Positions 8,762 to 17,930 of a stretch of DNA of 64,000 nucleotides are shown here, piece by piece (positions within the stretch are counted from its first letter, which is position 1; each line of letters begins with the position of its first letter). The notes beneath the pieces were generated by a model, which searched no databases, had not been told where the DNA came from, and worked only from the letters and a program-made list of their open reading frames with translations. The DNA is taken from contig CAYGDP010000003.1 of NCBI GenBank assembly GCA_964348665.1, positions 170,619 to 234,618 on the forward strand, given 5' to 3'. The translations under genes and the position numbers were made by a program. Origin of the DNA: CAYGDP01 sp964348665. Lineage in GTDB: Bacteria > Verrucomicrobiota > Verrucomicrobiia > Palsa-1439 > CAYGDP01.

Positions 8762-10036
8762 GTGAATCGATGCTGGCTTGTTTTGACAATGCTGCTGGCC
8801 GGCTGTGTTGGGCCGATGATTGCATTGGAGGGGGGAACACCTGCCACGGGAACGCCTGTGTCATCGAAAGTTCAGCCACAGGCAGAGACGACTGTGCTAC
8901 CAGAAATTCGGGGGTTGTGGGTGACACGGTGGAATTTCAAGACGGCCGACGATGTGCGGCGAATCGTTCGCGAGGCGCACGAGGCGGGGTTCAATGCGCT
9001 CTTTTGGCAGGTGCGCGGCAATGGCGACGCATTTTATCGGTCGCGACTCGAACCATGGGGCGCGGAGCTGTCGGGGAAGTTGGGCAAAGATCCTGGATTT
9101 GATCCGTTACGGATTGTGTTGGACGAGGCGCATGCGCGCGGGATGCAGGTGCACGCGTGGATGAACGCCTATCCGATGTGGCGCGGCAAAACGGCGCCGC
9201 CCCAATCACAGGCAGGGCCGACCGTGCCACTACAGATTTATTTGGCGCATCCTGAATGGAGAGCGATGGATGACAAAGGCAAGGTGATAGACCTGAACGA
9301 TCACTATGTCTTTGCCAGTCCGGGAATTCCGGCCGTGAAAAAATATATCGCCGCGGTGGCGCGGGACATTGTCAAACGATACGACGTGGACGGAATCCAT
9401 CTGGATTATATCCGCTACGGTGGCCGGCAGTATTCGCATGATCCAGTGAGTCTGAAACGATTTGCGGCTGCAAACCGTAGCGCGCCTACGAAGGGATTGA
9501 GAGAGATTGGCGATCACCGTCGTCAGAGTTGGGAGGATTGGCAACGGGAACAGGTGAACGAAACCGTGCGAGGAGTTTATCGCGGGGTAAAGTCCGCCTT
9601 CGCTTCGCTTCGGCGCGACGAACGGGCGCGACGTGGCACCCGTCCGCTGCTTTCGGCGGCCGTGTGGGGGATCTATCGCGATCAATGGGGTTGGCGCGCG
9701 TCGCAGGGATACAGTGATTACTATCAAGATCCGCGCGAGTGGGTGCGAGGTGGCTACGTGGATTTCGTTTGCCCGATGATTTATTGGCCGATCAAAACGC
9801 CGCGGGGCGGCCGGCTGGATTGGGCAACGTTGACTGTGGATCATATTGCGGGTTGTGGCGGCAATCGCGTGGTGGCGGGAATCCACGCCAACTACGAGAA
9901 TTTTGAGGAAATCGCCGCGGAGATCGAGCTGGCTCGAAAGCACGGTGCGCGCGGGGTGGCGCTCTTCGCGTATCCATATTTGGCGGAGAAAAAATATTTC
10001 GATAATCTGGCGACCGGACCGTTTCGCGAGGAATAG
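8762..10036 (+). CDS. Glycosyl hydrolase-like 10 (GHL10) family lipoprotein
   Basis: About 425 aa. The GTG at 8762 is preferred over a TTG at 8711 because it gives a compact lipoprotein signal, MNRCWLVLTMLLAGC. The body is a GHL10/DUF187 TIM barrel starting at IRGLWVTRWNF. Typical blocks include NALFWQVRGNGDAFYRS, GMQVHAWMNAY, GIHLDYIRYG and DFVCPMIYW. Members are predicted glycoside hydrolases acting on the cell surface. Divergent from the squalene-cyclase-like pair. Confidence 0.88.
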   Translation: MNRCWLVLTMLLAGCVGPMIALEGGTPATGTPVSSKVQPQAETTVLPEIRGLWVTRWNFKTADDVRRIVREAHEAGFNALFWQVRGNGDAFYRSRLEPWGAELSGKLGKDPGFDPLRIVLDEAHARGMQVHAWMNAYPMWRGKTAPPQSQAGPTVPLQIYLAHPEWRAMDDKGKVIDLNDHYVFASPGIPAVKKYIAAVARDIVKRYDVDGIHLDYIRYGGRQYSHDPVSLKRFAAANRSAPTKGLREIGDHRRQSWEDWQREQVNETVRGVYRGVKSAFASLRRDERARRGTRPLLSAAVWGIYRDQWGWRASQGYSDYYQDPREWVRGGYVDFVCPMIYWPIKTPRGGRLDWATLTVDHIAGCGGNRVVAGIHANYENFEEIAAEIELARKHGARGVALFAYPYLAEKKYFDNLATGPFREE

Positions 10037-10042
10037 ATCGAG

Positions 10043-10564
10043 CTATTTCTTTACGGGTTCTTCGATGGGGGGTTGGGCGCCGTCATAAAACTGGGTTCTG
10101 TTTTGGTTGCCACACTTGGGACAGCGCGGAGTAAATGCTTGAGACAAAACTTCGGAGTAAGATACCCAATTGCCTCCAGGGTGTTTGCCTTGGCGTACTC
10201 GATACAGATCGTTGTATTCGGTCTGCGAGAGGGCGCCTCCCTTCAGTCGTGCGTCCCACTTTGTCTTTTCGTCTGGTGGCCATTGGTAGAGAATCGTTGG
10301 AACACAAATTTGGCAGAGATTGCACATGGCGAAATGAGCCTGGAATGCGGTGGCTTGGCTGCATTTCGGGCATCGGATTGGCGTGACTTGATCCGGCGGA
10401 GAACGGAAATTGTGTCCGCAGCTCTCGCAATGGAGTATTGGCAGTTGACCGAAACCGACGTTTGCAACCACCTTGGTGTTCCCTGACTTGGCGAACTGCC
10501 ATCCCCAAATTGCCGCGGCTACAATCGCGAGAGCAATCAATCCCAACAACGGTTTGGATTTCAT
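10043..10564 (-). CDS. Membrane-anchored double zinc-ribbon protein, copy 1
   Basis: 173 aa from MKSKPLLGLI at 10564. One N-terminal transmembrane helix is followed by four CxxC knuckles: CESC, CPKC, CNLC and CPKC. These probably form two zinc ribbons. The block WPPDEKTKWDARLKGG is shared with the two paralogues at 11625 and 13011. It lies 17 bp downstream of a prepilin-like gene, the arrangement seen in all three copies. No known function; the pairing suggests a role with the prepilin or its secretion. Confidence 0.75.
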   Translation of the reverse strand: MKSKPLLGLIALAIVAAAIWGWQFAKSGNTKVVANVGFGQLPILHCESCGHNFRSPPDQVTPIRCPKCSQATAFQAHFAMCNLCQICVPTILYQWPPDEKTKWDARLKGGALSQTEYNDLYRVRQGKHPGGNWVSYSEVLSQAFTPRCPKCGNQNRTQFYDGAQPPIEEPVKK

Positions 10565-10580
10565 ATCCGATGACTGGCGC

Positions 10581-11423
10581 TCAATACCAGTCGTGCTCAG
10601 GGGAAGCAATTAATGTGTTCGTCGGCCATGTGGCAAAGGTAGTGCAGTCAGCTGGATGACCACCGAACGTTGAATAACTAAACTTATCCCGCATCACGAA
10701 GCGCACGCCGCCGTCAGCGAAGAGAACATTACTTCCTAAGTGATCCTGCCCTCCTCCAGCCGACGAACTACTCCTGAAGTTATGCCGCAGGTTAATAGCG
10801 AGATCACACTGGCGGCGAATTAAAAACTGCGGCTCAAACAAAACTACTTTCCTGGCCGGCGCTACAATGGAGGCGCGCCGGAAACCTCGTCCAGTACCGT
10901 TGTAGTGGTCGTAAAGTGGACCTAAGTCTTGGCCGCAATCACCCCAATCACAAACGTAATGATAGCTTGTTCCACTTACTTCCCACTGCGGAGAACCGCA
11001 AAATTCCTCGCCGATGTCGGAAGGACAATGAAACACTTGATATTTTTTGATGCCCTCGTCACCGCCGCTGATGTATCGGTTGAGAGGGCGGAATTTGGCG
11101 TCCAAGTTGCTCCCGGGACAGGCGGCTGATGTTCCCGTCTGACCGCCAATGGCGCGAACAAAAGTATCGGCGTCACCAGCAGTTGCCGCCCCAGGATAAG
11201 CGCTGTATTCCTGCTCGTAGAGCATCAGCATATTGCCGATGTCTCTCATGTTCGCCATGCAAGCAATCGATTTTGCCTTTTCGCGCACGCCGCGGAGTGC
11301 GGGCAGGAGCAATCCCGCCAAAATCATGATGATGGTGACGACGATGAGCAGTTCAATGAGACTAAACGCCGCTTGCCGCGCAACCGCGTTTGTCCGACAC
11401 TGACTTCGTGTAAAAGTCTTCAT
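10581..11423 (-). CDS. Type IV prepilin/pseudopilin-like protein, copy 1
   Basis: 280 aa. The ATG at 11423 follows GGGAGGTG at ideal distance; the GTG two codons earlier lies inside that RBS. The N-terminal class III signal has AAFSLIELLIVV, with the hydrophobic helix continuing to LLLPALRGVREKAK. The C-terminal part has HLGSNVLFADGGVRF, matching the H-X(8-9)-DG domain of prepilin-processing-associated proteins, and ends in SPEHDWY. First prepilin (by coordinate) of a tandem set of three. Confidence 0.88.
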   Translation of the reverse strand: MKTFTRSQCRTNAVARQAAFSLIELLIVVTIIMILAGLLLPALRGVREKAKSIACMANMRDIGNMLMLYEQEYSAYPGAATAGDADTFVRAIGGQTGTSAACPGSNLDAKFRPLNRYISGGDEGIKKYQVFHCPSDIGEEFCGSPQWEVSGTSYHYVCDWGDCGQDLGPLYDHYNGTGRGFRRASIVAPARKVVLFEPQFLIRRQCDLAINLRHNFRSSSSAGGGQDHLGSNVLFADGGVRFVMRDKFSYSTFGGHPADCTTFATWPTNTLIASPEHDWY

Positions 11424-11479
11424 TTGCACCTCCCGAAGGTTCGGTGTTACTGTAGCACTTATCTATTGGACGTCAACAG

Positions 11480-11590
11480 CTACTTTGACTCGGTGAGTGC
11501 GGGCTGTGCGTTGGTTTGGATTTTGGCTGGATCGCTATTGCCGCATTTGGGGCAGCGAATTGAGCTGGAGGTTTTTGTAATAGTTGGCGC
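11480..11590 (-). pseudogene. Remnant of a zinc-ribbon paralogue 3' end
   Basis: About 110 bp nearly identical to the last codons of the copy-3 zinc-ribbon gene (13011-13110). It still encodes RCPKCGNSDPAKIQ and ends in ESK plus a TAG stop at 11480. A one-base insertion just before this block breaks the frame, and nothing upstream can be aligned. The spacer and leader towards the prepilin also match the spacer between copy 3 and copy 2. This shows the array arose by tandem duplication with later loss. Confidence 0.75.
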
Positions 11591-11624
11591 GCAAGTGCAA
11601 TTTCTGCCGCAATGATAACTGCCG

Positions 11625-12143
11625 TTACTGTTCGGTTGGGGGTTGAACGTGCGTGATGATCATGGATCGATTTTGGTTACCACAGTGAGGACAGCGCGCC
11701 TCAAAAGGAACACGACGAAGATCTTCAGCGGGCATCCAATCCCGCGTGGTGTTTTTGCCCAGAGCGGCGCGGTCGAGTTGGACTTGTTCGTCAGGAGTGA
11801 TTGGGTTGCCTTGAAGTCGCGTCTCCCATTTGGTTTTGTCGGTAGGCGACCACTTGAGCTGGATCGTGGGAAAATATTTCTGGCAACTACCGCATTGAGC
11901 GAACTCCGCTCGAAACCCGGTTTCTTTGCCACACTTAGGACAGGACAACGGAGGGAGTTGTTTGTGGCTGGAACGAAAGAGATGGCTACAACTATCACAA
12001 ACTAAAATTGGACGTGAGGATTCCTCTCGCAATTGTGTTTCGCGAGCCGCTTTACGAGTAGAGAGGACCCATGGAACCGCCCAGGTCACGAGGCCGGCTA
12101 CCACGAGCAAGACGGTAGCGACAGATTTGCCTTTCGTTTCCAT
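11625..12143 (-). CDS. Membrane-anchored double zinc-ribbon protein, copy 2
   Basis: 172 aa from METKGKSVATV at 12143. One N-terminal helix (VATVLLVVAGLVTWAVPWVL) is followed by CDSC, CPKC, CGSC and CPHC knuckles and the shared block SPTDKTKWETRLQGN. Paralogous to copies 1 and 3. It begins 25 bp after the stop of the copy-2 prepilin. Function not known. Confidence 0.75.
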   Translation of the reverse strand: METKGKSVATVLLVVAGLVTWAVPWVLSTRKAARETQLREESSRPILVCDSCSHLFRSSHKQLPPLSCPKCGKETGFRAEFAQCGSCQKYFPTIQLKWSPTDKTKWETRLQGNPITPDEQVQLDRAALGKNTTRDWMPAEDLRRVPFEARCPHCGNQNRSMIITHVQPPTEQ

Positions 12144-12168
12144 ATGGCAAGAAAGTGCAGAAGGATGT

Positions 12169-12954
12169 TTAGTACCAATCCTTGGCAGGATCGGGCGATC
12201 CGCTATTGCAAGTGCCGATGCGGGCCACATACCGAACACTTCCATCAATGAAAAGGACGTTGCTCATGGGAAAATCGGGATTTCCTGCCACGTTGGAAGA
12301 AGATTTAAAATAGTGTCGTTTGTTCGTTTCCAACGTCCTGTCGCGGTTGCAGAGGAATTGCGGCTCGACGACCGCCACTTTGCGCGCGGGCGCCACAATA
12401 CCAGCCCGTCGAAAACCCCTACCTGTACTTGGATCCCACAACCCGCCTAGCTCGGTTCCAAAATCCCCACGGTTTCCCTGCACATAACAATAACTGCTTC
12501 CGGCAGCAATCCAAGACGAACCGCCGCTCGCGCAATATTGTTCGTCAAACCGGTCCGACGGGCAGCGGAATCCGCGGTAGGGTTTATGAGCCGCGCCAGT
12601 ATTAGAACTCATCCGGTTGATGGATCGCTCGTCGGTTAGGACGCAGGTTCCATCATCGCAACAGCCACCGCTCAAAATGGATCCTTGCATTCCACCTAAT
12701 CCCCAGACAGTTTTTTGACCGGCGGGAAAACCGTTGTAGTCCTGTTCGTAGAGCAGCAATGAAACGCCAATGTCGCGGAGGTTGGCCATGCACGAAATCG
12801 CTTTCGCTCGCTCGCGCACCCCGCGCAGCGCGGGCAGGAGCAATCCCGCCAAAATCATGATGATGGTTACTACAATGAGCAGTTCAATGAGACTAAATGC
12901 CGCTTGCCGCGCAACCGCGTTTGTCCGGCACTGACTCCGCGTAAAAGTCGTCAT
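12169..12954 (-). CDS. Type IV prepilin/pseudopilin-like protein, copy 2
   Basis: 261 aa. The ATG at 12954 is preceded by GGAAGGTG. The N-terminal 55 residues are nearly the same as in copy 1 (AAFSLIELLIVV, LLLPALRGVRERAK), while the middle differs, so the signal and helix are conserved and the exposed domain varies. SNVLFIDGSVRYV replaces the usual FADG segment, and the protein ends in AKDWY. Followed by zinc-ribbon copy 2. Confidence 0.88.
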   Translation of the reverse strand: MTTFTRSQCRTNAVARQAAFSLIELLIVVTIIMILAGLLLPALRGVRERAKAISCMANLRDIGVSLLLYEQDYNGFPAGQKTVWGLGGMQGSILSGGCCDDGTCVLTDERSINRMSSNTGAAHKPYRGFRCPSDRFDEQYCASGGSSWIAAGSSYCYVQGNRGDFGTELGGLWDPSTGRGFRRAGIVAPARKVAVVEPQFLCNRDRTLETNKRHYFKSSSNVAGNPDFPMSNVLFIDGSVRYVARIGTCNSGSPDPAKDWY

Positions 12955-13010
12955 TCGCACCTTCCGAAGGTTGGCTGTAACTGTAACACCTTTCGGTTGG
13001 TCGTCAACAG

Positions 13011-13532
13011 CTACTTTGACTCGGTGAGGACGGGCTGTGCGTTGGTTTGGATTTTGGCTGGATCGCTATTGCCGCATTTGGGACAGCGAAACGGGTTGGG
13101 AGTTTTGTAAAAGTCGGCACGCGGCATCCAATTCCGGTCTCCCAATTTGATTTGTTCGGACTGGTTCATCTCGATTTTTTCGTCGCGGGACAATTCGCCA
13201 CCTTTGAGTTTTGCCTCCCATTTTGTTTTGTCGGCGGGCGACCAGCGACGGAGCATGGAGGGGAAGATTGTCTGGCAGTTGAGACATTGTGCGAAATCGG
13301 CGCGGTAAGCGGTTTCTTTCTTGCATTGGGGACAAGCGAGCGGGGCGACTTCGTCTGTTCGTCCGAGAAAGTCGTAGCGGCAACTTTCGCAGTGAAACCG
13401 GGGACGAGTGGCTTTAGCCAGCTCTTCCCGTTCAGCAGATTCCTTTCGCAGCGATCCCAAAAACGGGATTCCCCACACAATCAATGCCACCAGCGTCAGC
13501 ACGCCGAGTAAAAACATCCTGGATTTCTTCAT
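13011..13532 (-). CDS. Membrane-anchored double zinc-ribbon protein, copy 3
   Basis: 173 aa from MKKSRMFLLGV at 13532. An N-terminal helix is followed by CESC, CPQC, CLNC and CPKC knuckles; the third pair sits in DFAQCLNCQTIFP and the shared block is SPADKTKWEAKLKGG. Its 3' end is duplicated as a remnant at 11480-11590. It begins 30 bp after the copy-3 prepilin stop. Confidence 0.75.
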   Translation of the reverse strand: MKKSRMFLLGVLTLVALIVWGIPFLGSLRKESAEREELAKATRPRFHCESCRYDFLGRTDEVAPLACPQCKKETAYRADFAQCLNCQTIFPSMLRRWSPADKTKWEAKLKGGELSRDEKIEMNQSEQIKLGDRNWMPRADFYKTPNPFRCPKCGNSDPAKIQTNAQPVLTESK

Positions 13533-13561
13533 GCCGAAAAGAGAAGCAATTGGGGATTGGC

Positions 13562-14410
13562 CTAATACCAATCATGTTCGGGCGACGGGATCGTATTGTT
13601 GGTTGGCCACGCGGAGGGCGCGCTACAACCGGTTCCCGTGTTCGGTCCCCTGTCACGAGTCACATATCGCGCGCTGCCATCGGCGAAGAGCACGTTGCTT
13701 TGGGGAAACGGAGGGGCGCCCGATCCGGATGAAGTGGATTTGAAGAAATGTCGCCTTGTTTTAACGTTGTTGCAGTCGCGATTAATGAGAAAAGACTCCT
13801 CGCACATCATTATTTTACGGGCTGGCGCGACGATCGCAGAACGACGCAGCCCTTGATAGGGTGAGCTTGCTTTCACCATCCCCTCGAAATCATCCCCGTG
13901 CAACGCTCCAGCCGAGGTCGCATAGAAATAACTGTTGCCAACCTCTTCCCAACCGTTATTCACCGAGTTCCCGACGGGACTGTAAGGATCGCCTTTGTCC
14001 GAAAGGCATCGGAAGCTTTTTACTGCCTTTGCCCCGGCCCCTTGATTGATCATGTAGCGATTGATAGGGCGCAGATCCCACGCCAGATCGCTGCCCCACG
14101 CGGGGTTCGAACTGCTAGAACCGGTTTGCCCCCCAACTCCGTACCCGTAAAGCTCTTTCGTGTTTGTCGGGGCGCGTCCAGGAAATTCGCTGTATTCCTG
14201 CTCGTAAAGCAACAAAGCGCTGCCGATGTCTTTCAGGTTCGCCAGGCAAGCCACTGCTTTCGCGCGCTCTCGCACGCCGCGAAGCGCGGGCAGCAACAGC
14301 CCCGCCAAAATCATGATGATGGTTACGACAATCAACAGCTCGATGAGGCTGAAAGCCTGCTGACGACCTGAACTGCTTGACTGGAGCCGAAACTGCATTC
14401 CTGTTTTCAT
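13562..14410 (-). CDS. Type IV prepilin/pseudopilin-like protein, copy 3
   Basis: 282 aa. The ATG at 14410 follows GGGAGGTG. Class III signal peptide with QAFSLIELLIVV, then LLLPALRGVRERAK. The C-terminal part holds SNVLFADGSARYV and ends in SPEHDWY, like copy 1. It is the probable first gene of the three-pair array, since transcription runs from 14410 down to 10043. No pilus assembly gene is in the window. Confidence 0.88.
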   Translation of the reverse strand: MKTGMQFRLQSSSSGRQQAFSLIELLIVVTIIMILAGLLLPALRGVRERAKAVACLANLKDIGSALLLYEQEYSEFPGRAPTNTKELYGYGVGGQTGSSSSNPAWGSDLAWDLRPINRYMINQGAGAKAVKSFRCLSDKGDPYSPVGNSVNNGWEEVGNSYFYATSAGALHGDDFEGMVKASSPYQGLRRSAIVAPARKIMMCEESFLINRDCNNVKTRRHFFKSTSSGSGAPPFPQSNVLFADGSARYVTRDRGPNTGTGCSAPSAWPTNNTIPSPEHDWY

Positions 14411-14519
14411 GTACACCTCCCGTAGATTCAGCGTAACTGTAGCACTTCCCCGTCAGGCGTCAACTGATAGTTTGAAACATCGGCGTTGCTTTCTCCATGC
14501 CTCTGGGATAAAACCAGCC

Positions 14520-14936
14520 ATGCCATTCTGGTTGCTCAAAACTGAACCGAGCACGTATTCTTTCACCGACCTAGAGCGAGATCGCAGAACGGTTTGGGAT
14601 GGCATTATCAATCCGCTGGCGCTCCAGAATCTTCGCAGGATGAAACGCGGCGACCGCGCGTTCATCTATCATTCTGGCAGCGAAAAACAAATCATCGGCA
14701 TCGCCGACATCACCAGCAACTCGTATCCGGATCCCAAGCAGCCGAAAGACACGAAACTCGCGGTCGTTAACCTTTCTTCCCGTGAGCGATTGCCGCGCCC
14801 GGTCACTTTGGCCGAAATCAAAGCCCGTCACGAGTTTGCCCATTGGGAGCTTGTGTGGATGCCGCGTCTCTCGGTGATGACGGTCAGCGATGCGCGTTGG
14901 AAACTCGTTCATCAGCTCGCCGGTAACTCCCAATGA
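14520..14936 (+). CDS. EVE domain-containing protein
   Basis: 138 aa from the ATG at 14520. PFWLLKTEPSTYSFTDL at the start and WDGIINPLALQNLR, MKRGDRAFIYHSG and GIADI are standard for the EVE (PUA-like) family, whose members bind modified bases in nucleic acids. The stop overlaps the next gene's ATG (ATGA at 14933), so the two are translated together; the partner is an unrelated ankyrin lipoprotein. Confidence 0.9.
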   Translation: MPFWLLKTEPSTYSFTDLERDRRTVWDGIINPLALQNLRRMKRGDRAFIYHSGSEKQIIGIADITSNSYPDPKQPKDTKLAVVNLSSRERLPRPVTLAEIKARHEFAHWELVWMPRLSVMTVSDARWKLVHQLAGNSQ

Positions 14937-16216
14937 GAATCGCCGCAACCATTTTAGTCGTGATGTTTGCCCTCGCGTGCAAACGAGGCAATAACAGCAA
15001 TACAGCCTCTCCGCCTTCTCCCGGTTCCGGTTCAACCCCTGCCGGGGCGGCTCCTGCGGAAAAAGACGTCGCCGCTTTACACGATTCGTGCCGTTCCGGA
15101 GACGTTGCCCAAGCAAGAACAATTTTGACTCGGCGCCACGACCTCGTCAATGTGCCTAATAGCGGAGGCGTTGCTCCCCTTCACATGGCAGCGAAACAGG
15201 GTAGCGCCGAAGTCGTAAAGTTGCTCATCGAACACAAGGCGAACGTAAACGCCCTCGATAAACGAGGATGGTCGCCGCTCCTGATCGCTTCGAGCCGGAA
15301 TCATACTGCCGTTGTTCGTTCGCTTCTCGCTGCAAAAGCCGATGTCAAGGTGCGTGACGAAGTCCTGCGTCTAACCGCACTCGATTGGGTGGCTTTGAAT
15401 GGTGATCTTGATCTTGCCAATGAATTGGTGGCTCACGGCGCCGTCTGGAGCCTGCACGCAACCGTCGCTCTGAACGACGCATCGCGCGTGGAGACTTTCC
15501 TGAATACAAAATCGGATTTGCTGAATACCCCACTCGGAGACTTCGGCACTCCGCTGGGTTGGGCGGCTGCCCGGGGACAAAAAAACATCGTGACGCTGTT
15601 GCTCGACCGGGGCGCCGAAGTGGATCGAGCATCGGAGGTTGGCTTCACGCCGCTTCGAGCGGCGGCGTCAGCTGGCCACGTGGAAATCGTGGATGTTTTG
15701 CTGGCGCGAAAGGCGAACGTCAATTCGCAAGACAGTTCTGGCACAACGGCGCTTCATGCGGCAGTCATGGCGGGACAACGCGGCGCCGTCGAGCGACTGA
15801 TCCAGGGACGGGCGAATGTGAACGCGGTGGATGGCCAATCGCAATCCTCGCTCTGGTACGCCGCATCCGCAGGGCATCATGCAATCGCCGAGTTCTTACT
15901 CAAACACGGAGCGACGGTGAGCGCGGGTAACAAAATTGGCGAAACTCCGCTTCACGCAGCGGCGCGCAGCGGGCACATTGAGGTGGTGACAACTCTCTTG
16001 AGCCATCAGGCGCCGGTCAACGCAGTTGCTCGGGAAGGAATAACACCGCTGTTTTACGCCGTGGAACGGGGTCAGCGCCAAATCGTGGTTACACTGTTGG
16101 CGAACGGGGCGGATGTGTCCTTGAAAGATTCCTCCGGCAAGACAGCGTTGGATTGGGCCAAGTCGCCCGAAATCGCGGCCTTACTTCGAGGACCCGACAA
16201 AGCAGTTGCAAAATGA
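14933..16216 (+). CDS. Ankyrin-repeat lipoprotein
   Basis: 427 aa. The N-terminus MRIAATILVVMFALAC is a lipoprotein signal with Cys16. A Ser/Pro/Gly linker to about residue 45 leads into about ten ankyrin repeats, e.g. GVAPLHMAAKQGSAEVVKLL and TALHAAVMAGQRGAVERLI. It is a protein-binding scaffold predicted to face the periplasm or outer membrane. Coupled to the EVE gene by ATGA overlap. Confidence 0.9.
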   Translation: MRIAATILVVMFALACKRGNNSNTASPPSPGSGSTPAGAAPAEKDVAALHDSCRSGDVAQARTILTRRHDLVNVPNSGGVAPLHMAAKQGSAEVVKLLIEHKANVNALDKRGWSPLLIASSRNHTAVVRSLLAAKADVKVRDEVLRLTALDWVALNGDLDLANELVAHGAVWSLHATVALNDASRVETFLNTKSDLLNTPLGDFGTPLGWAAARGQKNIVTLLLDRGAEVDRASEVGFTPLRAAASAGHVEIVDVLLARKANVNSQDSSGTTALHAAVMAGQRGAVERLIQGRANVNAVDGQSQSSLWYAASAGHHAIAEFLLKHGATVSAGNKIGETPLHAAARSGHIEVVTTLLSHQAPVNAVAREGITPLFYAVERGQRQIVVTLLANGADVSLKDSSGKTALDWAKSPEIAALLRGPDKAVAK

Positions 16217-16260
16217 TCGCTGCTGCGGTATCGTCCGGCAGAATCATGACGGAGGTGACA

Positions 16261-17751
16261 ATGAATTACTCGCGCTCCACCAAAACCATCGCGCTGGCCG
16301 TTGCCCTCTCGTTCAGTTTCAATCCGATTCTCCGCGCCGCCGATGACGGTCTTCCGGTGCACGACTGCGGCAAGCCGCCTCCTGCGCCCCCGCAATTTCA
16401 CGCCGGCGGAGAAGGATTTCCGCCGCTCCCTTTGCCAGCCACACCGCTGCGCCGGTCCGAGAAGAAAAAACCACCCGCGCCGCCCAATGGCATGGCCAAG
16501 CTCAAATACGGCAAGGAATCCTCTTGGAATCCCGATCCGGGCGCGCATATCCAATTGATGAATCACGTTGGCCAGAAAATTAGCGGCTCGCGCTACACGT
16601 TCTCAGTCGTCGGCCCGGAAGGATTCACTTTCGACCCGAAAGAAGTGCCGGTGTTGTTCTTCAGCGCGACAGAAGCATTTCAGTTTTCGCCGGACGTCCG
16701 AAAAAAACTGCGGGAGTATTGCGAAAAAGGCGGCACGCTCTTCTTGGAAGCCAACTCCGGCACCGACCCTGCCCGCGCTTCGTTTACCGCCGAGTTGAAA
16801 GCCATTTTCCCCGACAAAGTTCTCCGCCGCCTCCCCATCGAGCATCCCGTTTTTACCTCGTCGGAATTGATCTCGTCGGTCAAATATCTCTCCACAACCG
16901 ACAAGGTACCGGACCAACTTCCTTACCTCGAAGGCGTGGATATCGGCACGCGCACTGTCGTGTTTTACAGCCGATATGGTCTCTCCTGTGCTTGGGAAGG
17001 TCATACGCATCCTGGTAACCGCGGACTCGGGCGCGACTCCGCCCTCGCAGTCGGTCTCAATGTGATGGCGTACGCGATGAGCGAGCAAAACACGCCCAAA
17101 CCACTCGCCGAAACCGTTGTTTATACCGACGACCCCAGCCAGCCGCGCGCGCGAATCGCCATCGGCCAGATCGTTCATAACGGCGAGTGGAACGCCACAC
17201 CTGCCGGCGTCGCTGCCATGATGCAACAAGCCGTCCAAAAATTAAACCTCCGCGGCCAACTCCAGGCTACCCCCGTCAATTTGGCCAAGGATGACGTGCT
17301 CGGTTATCCGATGCTGTTCATGAGCGGGATGTATGACTTCACTTTCAGCGAACAAGAAGCCGCGGCGTTGCGCGCATACCTGCAAGGCGGCGGATTTCTT
17401 TTTGCCGAATCCTGCGGCGGACGCGGCAGCTTCGAAGTAGCCTTTGGTCGCGAGATGAAAAAAGTCTTGGCGGATCGCCCGCTCCAAACCCTGCCGTCGA
17501 GCGATCCCGTCTACACGACCTACACCAACATCGGCACCGTTAATTATGATCAGCGTCTTGCGCTCAAATCTTCCAGCGGAAGTCCGTCGTTGGAAGGCAT
17601 CCGGTTCGAAGGCCGCACCGTTGTTGTCTTCAGCAAATACAGCCTCTCGACCGGCTGGGAAGGCAACGCCAGCCCCTTCAACTCGGCGTTGACACCCGAC
17701 GACGCGCTCCGAGTCGGCCTCAACGTCATCGCCTACGCCATGACGCACTAG
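16261..17751 (+). CDS. Exported DUF4159 protein with an internal duplication
   Basis: 496 aa. The ATG at 16261 has ACGGAGGTG just upstream; longer in-frame starts lie inside the ankyrin gene. A signal peptide ends near LRAADDG. Two DUF4159-like halves follow. VLFFSATEAFQFS is matched by MLFMSGMYDFTFS, TVVFYSRYGLSCAWEG by TVVVFSKYSLSTGWEG, and ALAVGLNVMAYAM by ALRVGLNVIAYAM. The repeat units span roughly residues 80-300 and 310-496. The biochemical role of DUF4159 is not known. Confidence 0.85.
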   Translation: MNYSRSTKTIALAVALSFSFNPILRAADDGLPVHDCGKPPPAPPQFHAGGEGFPPLPLPATPLRRSEKKKPPAPPNGMAKLKYGKESSWNPDPGAHIQLMNHVGQKISGSRYTFSVVGPEGFTFDPKEVPVLFFSATEAFQFSPDVRKKLREYCEKGGTLFLEANSGTDPARASFTAELKAIFPDKVLRRLPIEHPVFTSSELISSVKYLSTTDKVPDQLPYLEGVDIGTRTVVFYSRYGLSCAWEGHTHPGNRGLGRDSALAVGLNVMAYAMSEQNTPKPLAETVVYTDDPSQPRARIAIGQIVHNGEWNATPAGVAAMMQQAVQKLNLRGQLQATPVNLAKDDVLGYPMLFMSGMYDFTFSEQEAAALRAYLQGGGFLFAESCGGRGSFEVAFGREMKKVLADRPLQTLPSSDPVYTTYTNIGTVNYDQRLALKSSSGSPSLEGIRFEGRTVVVFSKYSLSTGWEGNASPFNSALTPDDALRVGLNVIAYAMTH

Positions 17752-17770
17752 ACGCGCCGGCGGCGCTAAA

Positions 17771-17888
17771 ACGCCAAACACCAAGCTTCAAGACTCAAAG
17801 AAACTTCAAGTTCCAAATACCAAGTGTCGTGCGTACCGTTTGAAGCTTGGAGTTACCATGAAGTTTGAGGTTTGGAGTTTAAAGTTTT
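17771..17888. repeat. Word-like inverted-arm element
   Basis: The left arm (17771-17824) is built of CCAAACACC/CTTCAAG words. The right arm (17839-17888) has the opposite sense (TTTGAAGCTTGGAG, GAGGTTTGGAG). The arms are not exact inverses but share reverse-complement words, so a transcript could fold into a long imperfect hairpin. It fills the gap between the DUF4159 and SDR genes. Confidence 0.7.
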
Positions 17889-17930
17889 TCACCTCTCGAC
17901 TTCGCAGCAATGACTGCTAGAATCCCGTTC

